Source: JAENVU01 sp031430375
GTDB taxonomy: Bacteria > Actinomycetota > Acidimicrobiia > IMCC26256 > JAENVU01
Assembly (NCBI GenBank): GCA_031430375.1
Contig: JANPBJ010000064.1
Location: forward strand, 1 to 11,226
DNA length: 11,226 nucleotides
Direction: 5' to 3'
Shown here: positions 1-6,523 of the stretch, in pieces
Layout: each line of letters begins with the position of its first letter
How positions within the stretch are numbered: the stretch's first letter is position 1
Position numbers and translations under genes: made by a program
Notes under the pieces: generated by a model
What the model was told of the DNA's origin: nothing
Seen by the model: the letters and a program-made list of their open reading frames with translations, nothing else
Database searches by the model: none

Positions 1-606
1 AGCGGTGAGCGCGGTGGACACGGCCGCGGCGAACGGCCCCAGCCCCACGTGGCGATGAACGAAGGCGAGGCCCAGCTGCTCCGCGGCGCGGCGGCCGAAG
101 CCGAGGAGCCCCGGATCGTCGGACTGCGACAGCAACACCACGCGGGTGTAGCGGGCGAAGTACTGGTCACGAAGCTCCGGGTGGCGATCAAGTCCGAGCC
201 CTTGCACCACGAGCGCTTCGAAGTGACGCGCCAAGAAATCGGTGAGATAGAAGGTGCCGAGTTCGGCTGTACCCATCGCGGCGAACGCATCGGTGCCGGC
301 GAAGAATTCGTAGCAATGCGCACCGGGGAGCCGCGTGGCGCCGAGGCGTTCGACGACGGGATCGAGCAGCCCGCCGGTTCCACAGTCGGCGTAGGCGACG
401 AACACCCGGTCATGCGGTTCGGCCGTCGCCACTGCATCTTCGACCGCGGTGGGAATCTCCGATGGACGGTTGTGCAAGTTGGCCGGGAGATACACGACAT
501 CGAAATACGTGGCGTCGCCGTCGATTTGTGCGAGCACGGAACGCAACTCTCGAGCCAGTGCGCCGCACGCGACCACGAGCGTGCGGGCGGCGTTGGCGTC
601 AGACAC
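1..606 (-). CDS. DUF1638 domain protein, partial at the left edge
   Basis: The frame is open for 202 codons from a GTG start to the window edge, so the C-terminal end is missing. I recognise it as a DUF1638 protein by its motifs: CG at residues 14-15, LHNRP at 44-48, YADCGTGG at 72-79 and GAHCYEFFAG at 95-104. This family is often encoded beside corrinoid proteins and MttB-type methyltransferases; its biochemical role is not known to me. Cys14, His45, Cys75, His97 and Cys98 lie in the motifs and could form a metal or Fe-S site, which is inference. The GTG start overlaps the end of the upstream corrinoid gene by 8 bases, implying one transcript and translational coupling. The start is supported by the immediate run into a family-like N-terminus (beta strand TLVVACGALA). 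No ATG is available near this position. The identification rests on motif recall, not a search. Confidence 0.82.
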   Translation of the reverse strand, partial: MSDANAARTLVVACGALARELRSVLAQIDGDATYFDVVYLPANLHNRPSEIPTAVEDAVATAEPHDRVFVAYADCGTGGLLDPVVERLGATRLPGAHCYEFFAGTDAFAAMGTAELGTFYLTDFLARHFEALVVQGLGLDRHPELRDQYFARYTRVVLLSQSDDPGLLGFGRRAAEQLGLAFVHRHVGLGPFAAAVSTALTA

Positions 607-1315
607 GAGCTCGGCGCGCCGCGACCAGGGTTTTCGCAGTCTCGGCCGCGATCGAAGCGTCCCGGCAGTACGCATCGGCCCCCACGGCCACGCCGAACTC
701 CTCGTTGAGCGGTGCACCGCCCACCAACACGATGTAGTCGTCACGTCGCCCCTTGGTCTTCAGCGTGTCGATGACGATCTTCATGTACGGCATGGTGGTG
801 GTGAGGAGCGCGGAGAGGCCGAGGATGTCGGGCTGGTGCTCGTCGAGCGCGGCGAGATATTCGTCGACCGAGGTGTTCACGCCCAGGTCGATGACCTCGA
901 ATCCTGCGCCCTCCATCATCATCGCCACGAGGTTCTTGCCAATGTCGTGGATATCGCCCTTCACCGTGCCGATGACCATGGTCCCGATGGGCTTGGCCCC
1001 GGTCTCTGCGAGCAGCGGCCGCAGAAGCTTCATCCCTGCCTTCATTGCGTTGGCCGAGAGCAGCACCTCCGGCACGAAGAGGATCCCGTCGCGAAAGTCG
1101 ATCCCGACGATCCGCATCCCCTCCACGAGACTGTCGTCGAGCACGCGCTGCGCGCTCCACCCTCGCCCGAGGAGGATCTCGGTTCCCTCGTAGATCTCGT
1201 CAGCGAGGCCGTCGTAGAGATCATCGTGCATCTGCTTGACGAGGTCGTCGTCGGCGAGCGACGCGAGGTCGATGTCGTCTTCCGCGGCCGCCGGAATATT
1301 CGCTTCGTCGGTCAT
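599..1315 (-). CDS. Cobalamin-binding corrinoid protein (MtaC/MtbC/MttC family)
   Basis: This 238-residue protein has two domains. A helical cap (about residues 20-105) carries the family-like stretch FVPEVLLSANAMKAGM. It is followed by a B12-binding Rossmann domain with the classic motif D121-x-H123-x-x-G126 in GDIHDIGKN, the S168-x-L170 motif and G199-G200 in VGGAP. His123 is expected to be the lower axial cobalt ligand. Such proteins carry a methyl group from a substrate-specific methyltransferase to an acceptor such as tetrahydrofolate. The substrate cannot be read from this subunit, but neighbouring choline/betaine genes suggest glycine betaine or another methylated amine. I chose ATG 1315, preceded by AGGGG. 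A longer frame from 1378 would translate through the upstream palindrome and adds residues unlike the family. The N-terminus is acidic (about 25 residues). It heads a minus-strand operon with the DUF1638 gene. Confidence 0.93.
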   Translation of the reverse strand: MTDEANIPAAAEDDIDLASLADDDLVKQMHDDLYDGLADEIYEGTEILLGRGWSAQRVLDDSLVEGMRIVGIDFRDGILFVPEVLLSANAMKAGMKLLRPLLAETGAKPIGTMVIGTVKGDIHDIGKNLVAMMMEGAGFEVIDLGVNTSVDEYLAALDEHQPDILGLSALLTTTMPYMKIVIDTLKTKGRRDDYIVLVGGAPLNEEFGVAVGADAYCRDASIAAETAKTLVAARRARV

Positions 1316-1331
1316 AGCCCCTGGATCCCGT

Positions 1332-1368
1332 CTTTCCACGATGCGGTTAGCATCCGCAGAGTGGAAAG
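1332..1368. promoter_or_regulatory. Nested palindrome between divergent corrinoid and iclR genes (probable IclR operator)
   Basis: The outer arms CTTTCCAC (1332-1339) and GTGGAAAG (1361-1368) are exact reverse complements. The inner arms TGCGG (1342-1346) and CCGCA (1354-1358) are also exact, around the spacer TTAGCAT. Only the two GA dinucleotides between the arms fail to pair, so 13 of 15 arm positions match. It lies midway in the 89-base gap between two divergent genes, one of which encodes an IclR regulator. IclR proteins usually bind short palindromes next to their own gene, and the E. coli IclR half-site TGGAAA resembles the GTGGAAA arm here. I infer a shared operator. No convincing -35/-10 pair was seen for either direction. 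Confidence 0.6.
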
Positions 1369-1404
1369 GGTACCGCAACCCAGACCCGCAGCCGGGGGTG
1401 TCTG

Positions 1405-2142
1405 ATGGCCGACGGTGTGCAGTCGATCGACCGCGCCTTTTCCGTGTTGCGCGTGCTGGCCACGGCGCCGGGTGGCGTCAGCGACGTCGCCCGGCGGACC
1501 AGGTTGCCGGTGAGCACCTGTGCCCGCCTGCTCCGTTCGTTGGAATCTCTCGGCGCGGTCGAGCGACTCGATCCCGGACCCACATTTCGGATCGGTCCGA
1601 CGGTGGCGCAGCTCGCCGGCGCGGTTGACCCCAGCGTCGGGCTGGTGCGCCACGCGCATGTTCATCTGGAATCGTTGGTCGCCGCCGTAGGGGAAACCGC
1701 GGGTATTTCGATTCCGGATGGTTCGCGGGCGGTCCGATATCTCGACCACGTCGACTCCGGCCAGGACGTCACGCTCCAGGACTGGACCGGCGAGCGGGTC
1801 CCCCTGCACGCGGTGTCGAGTGGGTTGGTATTCCTGGCGACGCGCTCGAAGTCGGAGATCGCCGACTATTGCGCCGGAGGGTTGGAGCGGTTCACCGACC
1901 ACACCACGGGGCGTGCCGGCGATCTCCGCAAGCGCCTGACCCAGATTCGCGCCGATGGCTTTGCCTGGACCGTTGAGGAGTTCGCCGACGGTATCAACTC
2001 GGTTGCCGCCCCCATCCGAGATGTTGGCGGGACGGTCATCGCCGCGCTCCATGTGCACGGCCCGAGCTATCGGCTCCGCCCCTCGAACCGCCGCGCGACG
2101 AGAGCGTTACTCGCGACTGCCGCCCGCCTCTCGGATTCCTAA
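1405..2142 (+). CDS. IclR-family transcriptional regulator
   Basis: This 245-residue protein has the IclR layout. The N-terminal winged helix-turn-helix (about 1-65) opens with GVQSIDRAFSVLRVLA, and its recognition segment is LPVSTCARLLRSLESLG. The C-terminal effector domain (about 80-240) includes LHAVSSGLVFLA, DGFAWTVEEFADGINSVAAPI and a closing beta strand VIAALHVHGP. The length is typical of the family. ATG 1405 is preceded by GGGGG at 1394-1398. It is the first gene of an iclR-betA-betB run and is divergent from the corrinoid gene, so it is well placed to control choline oxidation and demethylation together. Enteric bet loci use the TetR-type BetI instead. The effector is unknown; choline, glycine betaine or a demethylation product are candidates by context. 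Activator or repressor cannot be decided from sequence. Confidence 0.93.
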   Translation: MADGVQSIDRAFSVLRVLATAPGGVSDVARRTRLPVSTCARLLRSLESLGAVERLDPGPTFRIGPTVAQLAGAVDPSVGLVRHAHVHLESLVAAVGETAGISIPDGSRAVRYLDHVDSGQDVTLQDWTGERVPLHAVSSGLVFLATRSKSEIADYCAGGLERFTDHTTGRAGDLRKRLTQIRADGFAWTVEEFADGINSVAAPIRDVGGTVIAALHVHGPSYRLRPSNRRATRALLATAARLSDS

Positions 2143-2162
2143 ACGTCCCCTACGCTCAGCGG

Positions 2163-3827
2163 ATGCCGGGCCAGCAGTACGACTTCATCATCGTGGGCGG
2201 GGGCTCGGCCGGGTGTGTGCTCGCCAATCGGTTGAGTGCCGATCCGTCGAACCGGGTGCTCGTCCTCGAAGCCGGTCGGCCGGACTACAAGTTCGACGTC
2301 TTCATTCACATGCCAGCAGCGCTGTCGTTTCCGATCGGCTCGAAGTTCTACGACTGGAAGTACGAGTCCGAACCTGAGCCGCACATGAACGGTCGGCGGA
2401 TCTACCACGCGCGCGGCAAGGTCCTCGGTGGCTCCAGCAGCATCAACGGGATGATCTTCCAACGCGGCAATGCGCTCGACTACGAACGGTGGGCCGCGGA
2501 TCCCGGGATGGAACGTTGGGACTATGCGCATTGCTTGCCATATTTCAAACGCATGGAGACCTGTCTCGCCGGCGGCGATGCCTATCGCGGCGACAATGGT
2601 CCGCTGGTGCTCGAGCGGGGTCCGGCCAAGAACCCGTTGTTCGAGGCGTTCTTTTCCGCCGCGCAGGAGGCGGGATACCCACTCACCGACGACGTCAACG
2701 GCGCTCAGCAAGAGGGGTTCGCACGCTTCGATCGAAACATTCATCGCGGTCGCCGGCTCAGTGCCGCGGGTGCGTATCTCCATCCGGTCATGCATCGCCC
2801 CAACCTCGAAGTTCGGACCCGTGCCCTCACGGGCGGGATCGTGTTCGACGGTACGCGCGCCGTCGGAGTGGACATCGCGAAACGCGGCGGTGGTACCGAA
2901 CGAATTTTGGGTGGTGAAGTGATCTTGTGCGGAGGCTCGATCAACTCGCCGCAGCTGTTGCAACTCTCCGGTGTGGGCAACGCGGCTGAACTCAGCCGGC
3001 TCGGCATCACGATGGTGCACGATCTTCCGGCGGTCGGCGAGAACCTGCAGGACCACCTCGAGGTCTATATCCAACACGCCTGTACCCAGCCGGTCTCGAT
3101 GGCACCGATGTTGAAGCTGTGGCGACGGCCGTTGATCGGGCTCGAGTGGCTGGCCCGCCGCGGTCCGGGCGCTACGAACCACTTCGAGGCTGGCGGCTTC
3201 GTCCGCAGCAACGACGTCGTTGCCTACCCGAACGTGATGTTCCACTTCTTGCCGATTGCGATCCGCTACGACGGCTCCGTTCCCGAAGGCGGTGAGGGTC
3301 ACGGTTACCAGGTGCACGTCGGTCCGATGTACTCAGATGCGCGCGGTTCGGTGAAGATCACGTCGTCAGATCCGCGTGTGAAGCCCGCGCTGCGGTTCAA
3401 CTACCTCTCCACCGAGACCGACCGCACCGAGTGGGTCGAGACCGTCCGCGCCGCTCGATCCATCCTGGCGCAACCGGCGTTTGCCCCGTTTGATGGCGGC
3501 GAGTTGTCTCCCGGTCCAGCAGTGGAGACCGATGAGCAGATCCTCGACTGGGTCGCCCGAGACGCCGAGACCGCGCTCCATCCTTCGTGCACGGCGCGGC
3601 TCGGTATCGGCGACACCTCGGTGATCCATCCCGACACGTTCCGCGTCCACGGGGTCGAGGGGCTCCGCGTTGTCGACGCGAGTTCGATGCGTTACGTCAC
3701 CAACGGCAACATCTACGCGCCGGTGATGATGCTCGCGGAGAAAGCCGCCGACGCCATCCTCGGGAACGAGATGCTCGCGCCTGAGCACGTCGACTTCTAC
3801 CGCCACGATCGAGGAGGTGCGCAGTGA
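2163..3827 (+). CDS. betA: Choline dehydrogenase (GMC flavoprotein oxidoreductase)
   Basis: This 554-residue GMC-family enzyme resembles E. coli BetA along its whole length. It is predicted to oxidise choline to betaine aldehyde with FAD, passing electrons to the respiratory chain. The FAD-binding motif is IIVGGGSAGCVLANRL near the N-terminus, followed by LVLEAG. Other BetA-like stretches are GKVLGGSSSINGM, PAVGENLQDHLE and NHFEAGGFVRS. The catalytic histidine is His473 in HPSCTARLG, and the second active-site residue is probably Asn516 in NGNIYAP. E. coli BetA has HPCGTCKMG and TGNLNAT there, so the residue two after Asn516 is Tyr, not Asn. The start lies 20 bases after the iclR stop, with only a weak AGCGG upstream. 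Its stop overlaps the betB GTG by 4 bases. Another alcohol substrate of the GMC family is possible, but similarity and betB pairing favour choline. Confidence 0.92.
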   Translation: MPGQQYDFIIVGGGSAGCVLANRLSADPSNRVLVLEAGRPDYKFDVFIHMPAALSFPIGSKFYDWKYESEPEPHMNGRRIYHARGKVLGGSSSINGMIFQRGNALDYERWAADPGMERWDYAHCLPYFKRMETCLAGGDAYRGDNGPLVLERGPAKNPLFEAFFSAAQEAGYPLTDDVNGAQQEGFARFDRNIHRGRRLSAAGAYLHPVMHRPNLEVRTRALTGGIVFDGTRAVGVDIAKRGGGTERILGGEVILCGGSINSPQLLQLSGVGNAAELSRLGITMVHDLPAVGENLQDHLEVYIQHACTQPVSMAPMLKLWRRPLIGLEWLARRGPGATNHFEAGGFVRSNDVVAYPNVMFHFLPIAIRYDGSVPEGGEGHGYQVHVGPMYSDARGSVKITSSDPRVKPALRFNYLSTETDRTEWVETVRAARSILAQPAFAPFDGGELSPGPAVETDEQILDWVARDAETALHPSCTARLGIGDTSVIHPDTFRVHGVEGLRVVDASSMRYVTNGNIYAPVMMLAEKAADAILGNEMLAPEHVDFYRHDRGGAQ

Positions 3828-5287
3828 GCACGAGCACCGTCGGCTTGTTCATCGGCGGAGTGGAGGTTGCGGCGGAGTCCGGCGAGACCTTCTCTACCGT
3901 CAACCCGGCGACGCAGGAGTCGTTGGCCACCGTTGCGCACGCAGATGCTGTCGACGTCGACCGCGCGGTAGCGAGTGCGTACGCGGGCTTCGCGGTGTGG
4001 TCGATGATGACCGGTGCCGAGCGGGGGCGAATCCTGATGCGTGCCGCGGCGATCCTGCGCGAGCGCAACGACGAACTCGCCCATCTGGAGGTGCTCGACA
4101 CCGGGAGGCCCATCGCGGAGGCATCCGTCGTCGACGTCATCTCCGGGGCCGAGTGCATCGAGTACTTCGCCGGGGCTGCGGCCACGATCCACGGTGAGTA
4201 CTACGACCTCGGAGGCCCATTCGCGTATACGCGTCGGGAGCCGCTGGGCGTGTGCGTGGGGATCGGCGCGTGGAACTACCCGATCCAGATCGCGTGCTGG
4301 AAGTCGGCACCGGCGCTGGCGTGTGGCAACGCGATGGTGTTCAAACCGTCCGAGCTCACCCCGCTGAGCGTGATGAAGCTCGCGGCGATCTACACCGAGG
4401 CCGGGGTTCCGCCGGGCGTCTTCAACGTGGTGCACGGTGATCGGCGGACCGGCGATGCGCTGGTGCGCCATCCCCAAGTGGCCAAGGTCTCGCTCACCGG
4501 CTCGGTTCCCACCGGGAAGGCGATCATGGCCGCGGCGGCCGACACCCTGAAGACGGTGACGCTCGAGCTCGGTGGGAAGTCGCCGCTGGTGATCTTCGAA
4601 GACGCCGACCTCGAGGATGCGGTCTCGGCCGCGCTGCTCGCGAACTTCTACACCCAGGGTGAGATCTGCTCCAACGGGACGCGGGTCTTCGTGCACGCAT
4701 CGATCCTCGATGCGTTCCTCGACGCGTTGCGCATCCGGACCGAGAAGTTGGTGATCGGCGATCCGCTCGACCCGCGAACCGATGTGGGCGCGCTCATCTC
4801 CGTCGACCATCTCGCAAGAGTGCTGGGATTCATCGACGCGGGAATCGCGGCCGGCGCGCACGTGCTGTGTGGTGGCCGGCGTGCCGGAGGAACTGATCTG
4901 CTCGACCGCGGCAACTTCGTCGAGCCGACGATCTTCACTGCATGTACCGACTCCATGAGCATCGTGACCGACGAGATCTTCGGCCCCGTGATGTGCGTGC
5001 TTGCATTCGACGACGAAGCCGAGGTCGTGGCGCGCGCGAACGCCACCGAGTTCGGGCTCGCAGCCGGCGTGTTCACGAACGATCTCGCCCGCGGTCATCG
5101 GGTTGCCGCGGCGCTCCAGGCGGGGATCGTGTGGATCAATACCTACAACATCACGCCGATCGAAGTGCCGTTCGGTGGCGTGAAGCAGTCCGGCATCGGC
5201 CGGGAGAACAGCCTCGCCGCGGTCGAGCACTACACCCAGCGCAAGACCGTGTACGTCGAGACCGGGCCGGTGGAGTCTCCCTACTGA
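3824..5287 (+). CDS. betB: Betaine aldehyde dehydrogenase
   Basis: This 487-residue NAD(P)-dependent aldehyde dehydrogenase is the same size as BetB proteins (about 490). It oxidises betaine aldehyde to glycine betaine, completing the BetA pathway in the cytoplasm. Visible active-site elements are Asn151 in GAWNYP, the general base Glu248 in LELGGKSPL and the nucleophile Cys282 in GEICSNGTRVFV. SLTGSVPTGK is a nucleotide-site stretch, and EIFGPVM and PFGGVKQSGIGRE are C-terminal family motifs. The GEICSNGTR context closely matches the BetB subgroup. Translation starts at GTG 3824, overlapping the betA stop as GTGA, with a strong GAGGAGGT Shine-Dalgarno at 3811-3818. This gives tight translational coupling to betA. 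Other aminoaldehydes could be used, as family members are often promiscuous. Confidence 0.93.
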   Translation: MSTSTVGLFIGGVEVAAESGETFSTVNPATQESLATVAHADAVDVDRAVASAYAGFAVWSMMTGAERGRILMRAAAILRERNDELAHLEVLDTGRPIAEASVVDVISGAECIEYFAGAAATIHGEYYDLGGPFAYTRREPLGVCVGIGAWNYPIQIACWKSAPALACGNAMVFKPSELTPLSVMKLAAIYTEAGVPPGVFNVVHGDRRTGDALVRHPQVAKVSLTGSVPTGKAIMAAAADTLKTVTLELGGKSPLVIFEDADLEDAVSAALLANFYTQGEICSNGTRVFVHASILDAFLDALRIRTEKLVIGDPLDPRTDVGALISVDHLARVLGFIDAGIAAGAHVLCGGRRAGGTDLLDRGNFVEPTIFTACTDSMSIVTDEIFGPVMCVLAFDDEAEVVARANATEFGLAAGVFTNDLARGHRVAAALQAGIVWINTYNITPIEVPFGGVKQSGIGRENSLAAVEHYTQRKTVYVETGPVESPY

Positions 5288-5289
5288 TC

Positions 5290-5333
5290 CGTCTCCGGGA
5301 GGAGACTCGACTCGGAGGGGAGACGCACTCCCC
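5290..5333. repeat. Overlapping, mutually exclusive inverted repeats after betB
   Basis: Three short hairpins overlap here. GTCTCC (5291-5296) pairs with GGAGAC (5301-5306) across loop GGGA. CGTCTCC (5290-5296) can instead pair with GGAGACG (5319-5325). GGGGAG (5317-5322) pairs with CTCCCC (5328-5333) across ACGCA. The copies of the GGAG/CTCC element share strands, so not all can form at once. The stretch follows the betB stop by two bases and may contribute to transcript ending or 3' stability. Confidence 0.45.
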
Positions 5334-5361
5334 GGCGGATCGTCAGGGGGCCAGAAATTGG

Positions 5362-5387
5362 TCCGGCGGGGCCGAAGCCCCGCCGGA
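5362..5387. terminator. Strong hairpin between convergent betB and substrate-binding gene
   Basis: TCCGGCGGGGC (5362-5372) and GCCCCGCCGGA (5377-5387) form an 11-bp perfect stem with a 4-base loop. Read on the minus strand the loop is TTCG closed by a C-G pair, the very stable UUCG tetraloop, and it is followed by CCAATTTCTGG, which has a short U run. It therefore looks best suited to ending the minus-strand lipoprotein gene, while probably also serving betB. No long U tract is present on either strand. Confidence 0.68.
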
Positions 5388-5420
5388 TGTCAGGTTCTCA
5401 CGTGCCGCGCAACGACGCCG

Positions 5421-6386
5421 CTACTTGAGCCATTTCTCCCATGTTGCCTTGTTGTCCTTGATCCAGGTGGCGGCGATCTCCTCGGCCGGCTTCTTGTCGA
5501 TTTCGACAGCCGGGAGCATCCCGAGTTGGTCGTCGTTGGTCATCTGGAAGTTCTTCAGGAACGAGTAGACCTTCGGGGCTTTGGCCTTCAGCTTGGCCGA
5601 GGCGGCCTTGAACAGAACATCCTCGGGATACGCACAGTCAACGGTCTCCGGATCCGCGTAGCACTCCTCGGTGTACTTCGGAAGTTCGACCGGCTTCAGC
5701 TTGTACTTGGCGTAGGCCGCGGTTGGTGTCCACCAGTACATGATCACCGGCTCCTTGGCGGCGACCTTGCTGTCGAGTTCCGCGACCGTCGCCGCTTCAG
5801 AACCCGAGTACTTCACTTCGAACGGAAGGTTGAGCTGCTTGACGATCGATTCGTCGTACTGCGAGTACGACGGGTCGGTCGCGAGGAAGCGGCCCTTGTC
5901 GCCGGTCTCGGCGGTCGCGAAGAGCTTGGCGGTTGCCGGATCCTTCAGGCCTTCCCACGTTGCGAGTTTCGGGTGGTCTTTCAGGACGTAGTCGGGGACG
6001 TACCAGCCGATCTGTCCCACCGCGCCGAGCCCGCCGAGCTTGACGACTTTGCCGCCGTCGATGAATGCCTGTTCCTCTTCGACGACCCCGGATGGCCACA
6101 CCTCGAGGGTTGCGTCGATGTCGCCGGAATCCATTCCCGCGAACTGGGCATTCTCGTCGATGTCGACGATCTTGACCTTGTTGCCAAGCTCCTTCTCGAT
6201 GAGCTGCTTGGCGATCTCGACGTTGATGCCCGACGCCGTCCATGAGTTCCGTGCCAGCGTGATCTCCGACTTGTCGCCGCCGGTATCGCCTGATCCTGAA
6301 TCGTTGGACTTGCTGCTACCGCACGCGGCAACGACCAGCGCGAGCGCGGCGATCAAGCCGGTCGCGAGTGCACGCTTTGATCGCAT
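5421..6386 (-). CDS. proX: Glycine betaine-type ABC transporter substrate-binding lipoprotein (OpuAC/ProX-like)
   Basis: This 321-residue protein starts with a lipoprotein signal peptide: basic MRSKR, a hydrophobic run and the lipobox VAAC with Cys22 as the probable lipidated residue. A Gly/Ser/Asp-rich linker follows to about residue 40. The remainder is an OpuAC-family periplasmic-binding fold, with strand EITLARNSW, DIDATLEVWPSGV and the aromatic-rich MYWWTPTAAYAKY. Tryptophans and tyrosines usually form the cage for a quaternary ammonium in this family, so glycine betaine, choline or proline betaine are likely ligands. The exact one cannot be assigned. ATG 6386 is preceded by AGAGG six bases upstream. 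It is transcribed divergently from its ATPase and permease, unlike the usual single-operon proVWX order. The 137-base gap between them would let the receptor be made in different amounts from the transporter. Confidence 0.9.
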   Translation of the reverse strand: MRSKRALATGLIAALALVVAACGSSKSNDSGSGDTGGDKSEITLARNSWTASGINVEIAKQLIEKELGNKVKIVDIDENAQFAGMDSGDIDATLEVWPSGVVEEEQAFIDGGKVVKLGGLGAVGQIGWYVPDYVLKDHPKLATWEGLKDPATAKLFATAETGDKGRFLATDPSYSQYDESIVKQLNLPFEVKYSGSEAATVAELDSKVAAKEPVIMYWWTPTAAYAKYKLKPVELPKYTEECYADPETVDCAYPEDVLFKAASAKLKAKAPKVYSFLKNFQMTNDDQLGMLPAVEIDKKPAEEIAATWIKDNKATWEKWLK

Positions 6387-6409
6387 GATCCCCCTCTTTT
6401 CCCCGGACA

Positions 6410-6425
6410 GTCGGGTCTACCCGAC
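6410..6425. promoter_or_regulatory. Perfect palindrome in the divergent transporter gap
   Basis: GTCGGGTCTACCCGAC is a perfect 7-bp inverted repeat around CT. It lies 24 bases upstream of the lipoprotein ATG, within the 137-base gap shared with the ATPase gene. It is a candidate operator, or a small hairpin in the lipoprotein 5' leader. It does not resemble the palindrome upstream of iclR, so a different regulator is implied. The regulator is not identified. Confidence 0.45.
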
Positions 6426-6523
6426 GACAAGTACCGAAGGCTGGCCGAACCCTATCCGTCCTCCCCGTGGAACGCGCCTGACTACTAGGGTCGCCGCCCA
6501 TCGATCACGGAGGAACGCGACCG

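Noticed and set aside
1316..1378. Upstream start at 1378 for the corrinoid gene, adding 21 residues
   Set aside because: It would run coding sequence through the nested palindrome and lacks family-like sequence; ATG 1315 has its own ribosome site.
49..1405. Long plus-strand open frames (49-708 and 449-1405)
   Set aside because: They lie antisense to the corrinoid and DUF1638 genes, which have clear family motifs. Composition is Arg/His-rich as expected of high-GC shadow frames.
2139..3317. 392-codon minus-strand frame opposite betA
   Set aside because: Antisense shadow of a strongly conserved GMC enzyme; no recognisable domain.
3797..5230. 477-codon minus-strand frame opposite betB
   Set aside because: Despite its length it mirrors betB codon by codon, is rich in Arg, His and Asp, and shows no known fold. 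GC-rich third positions explain the lack of stops.
5358..6245. 295-codon plus-strand frame opposite the substrate-binding gene
   Set aside because: Antisense to a lipoprotein with a clear signal peptide and OpuAC motifs; low-complexity Val/Leu/Asp pattern.
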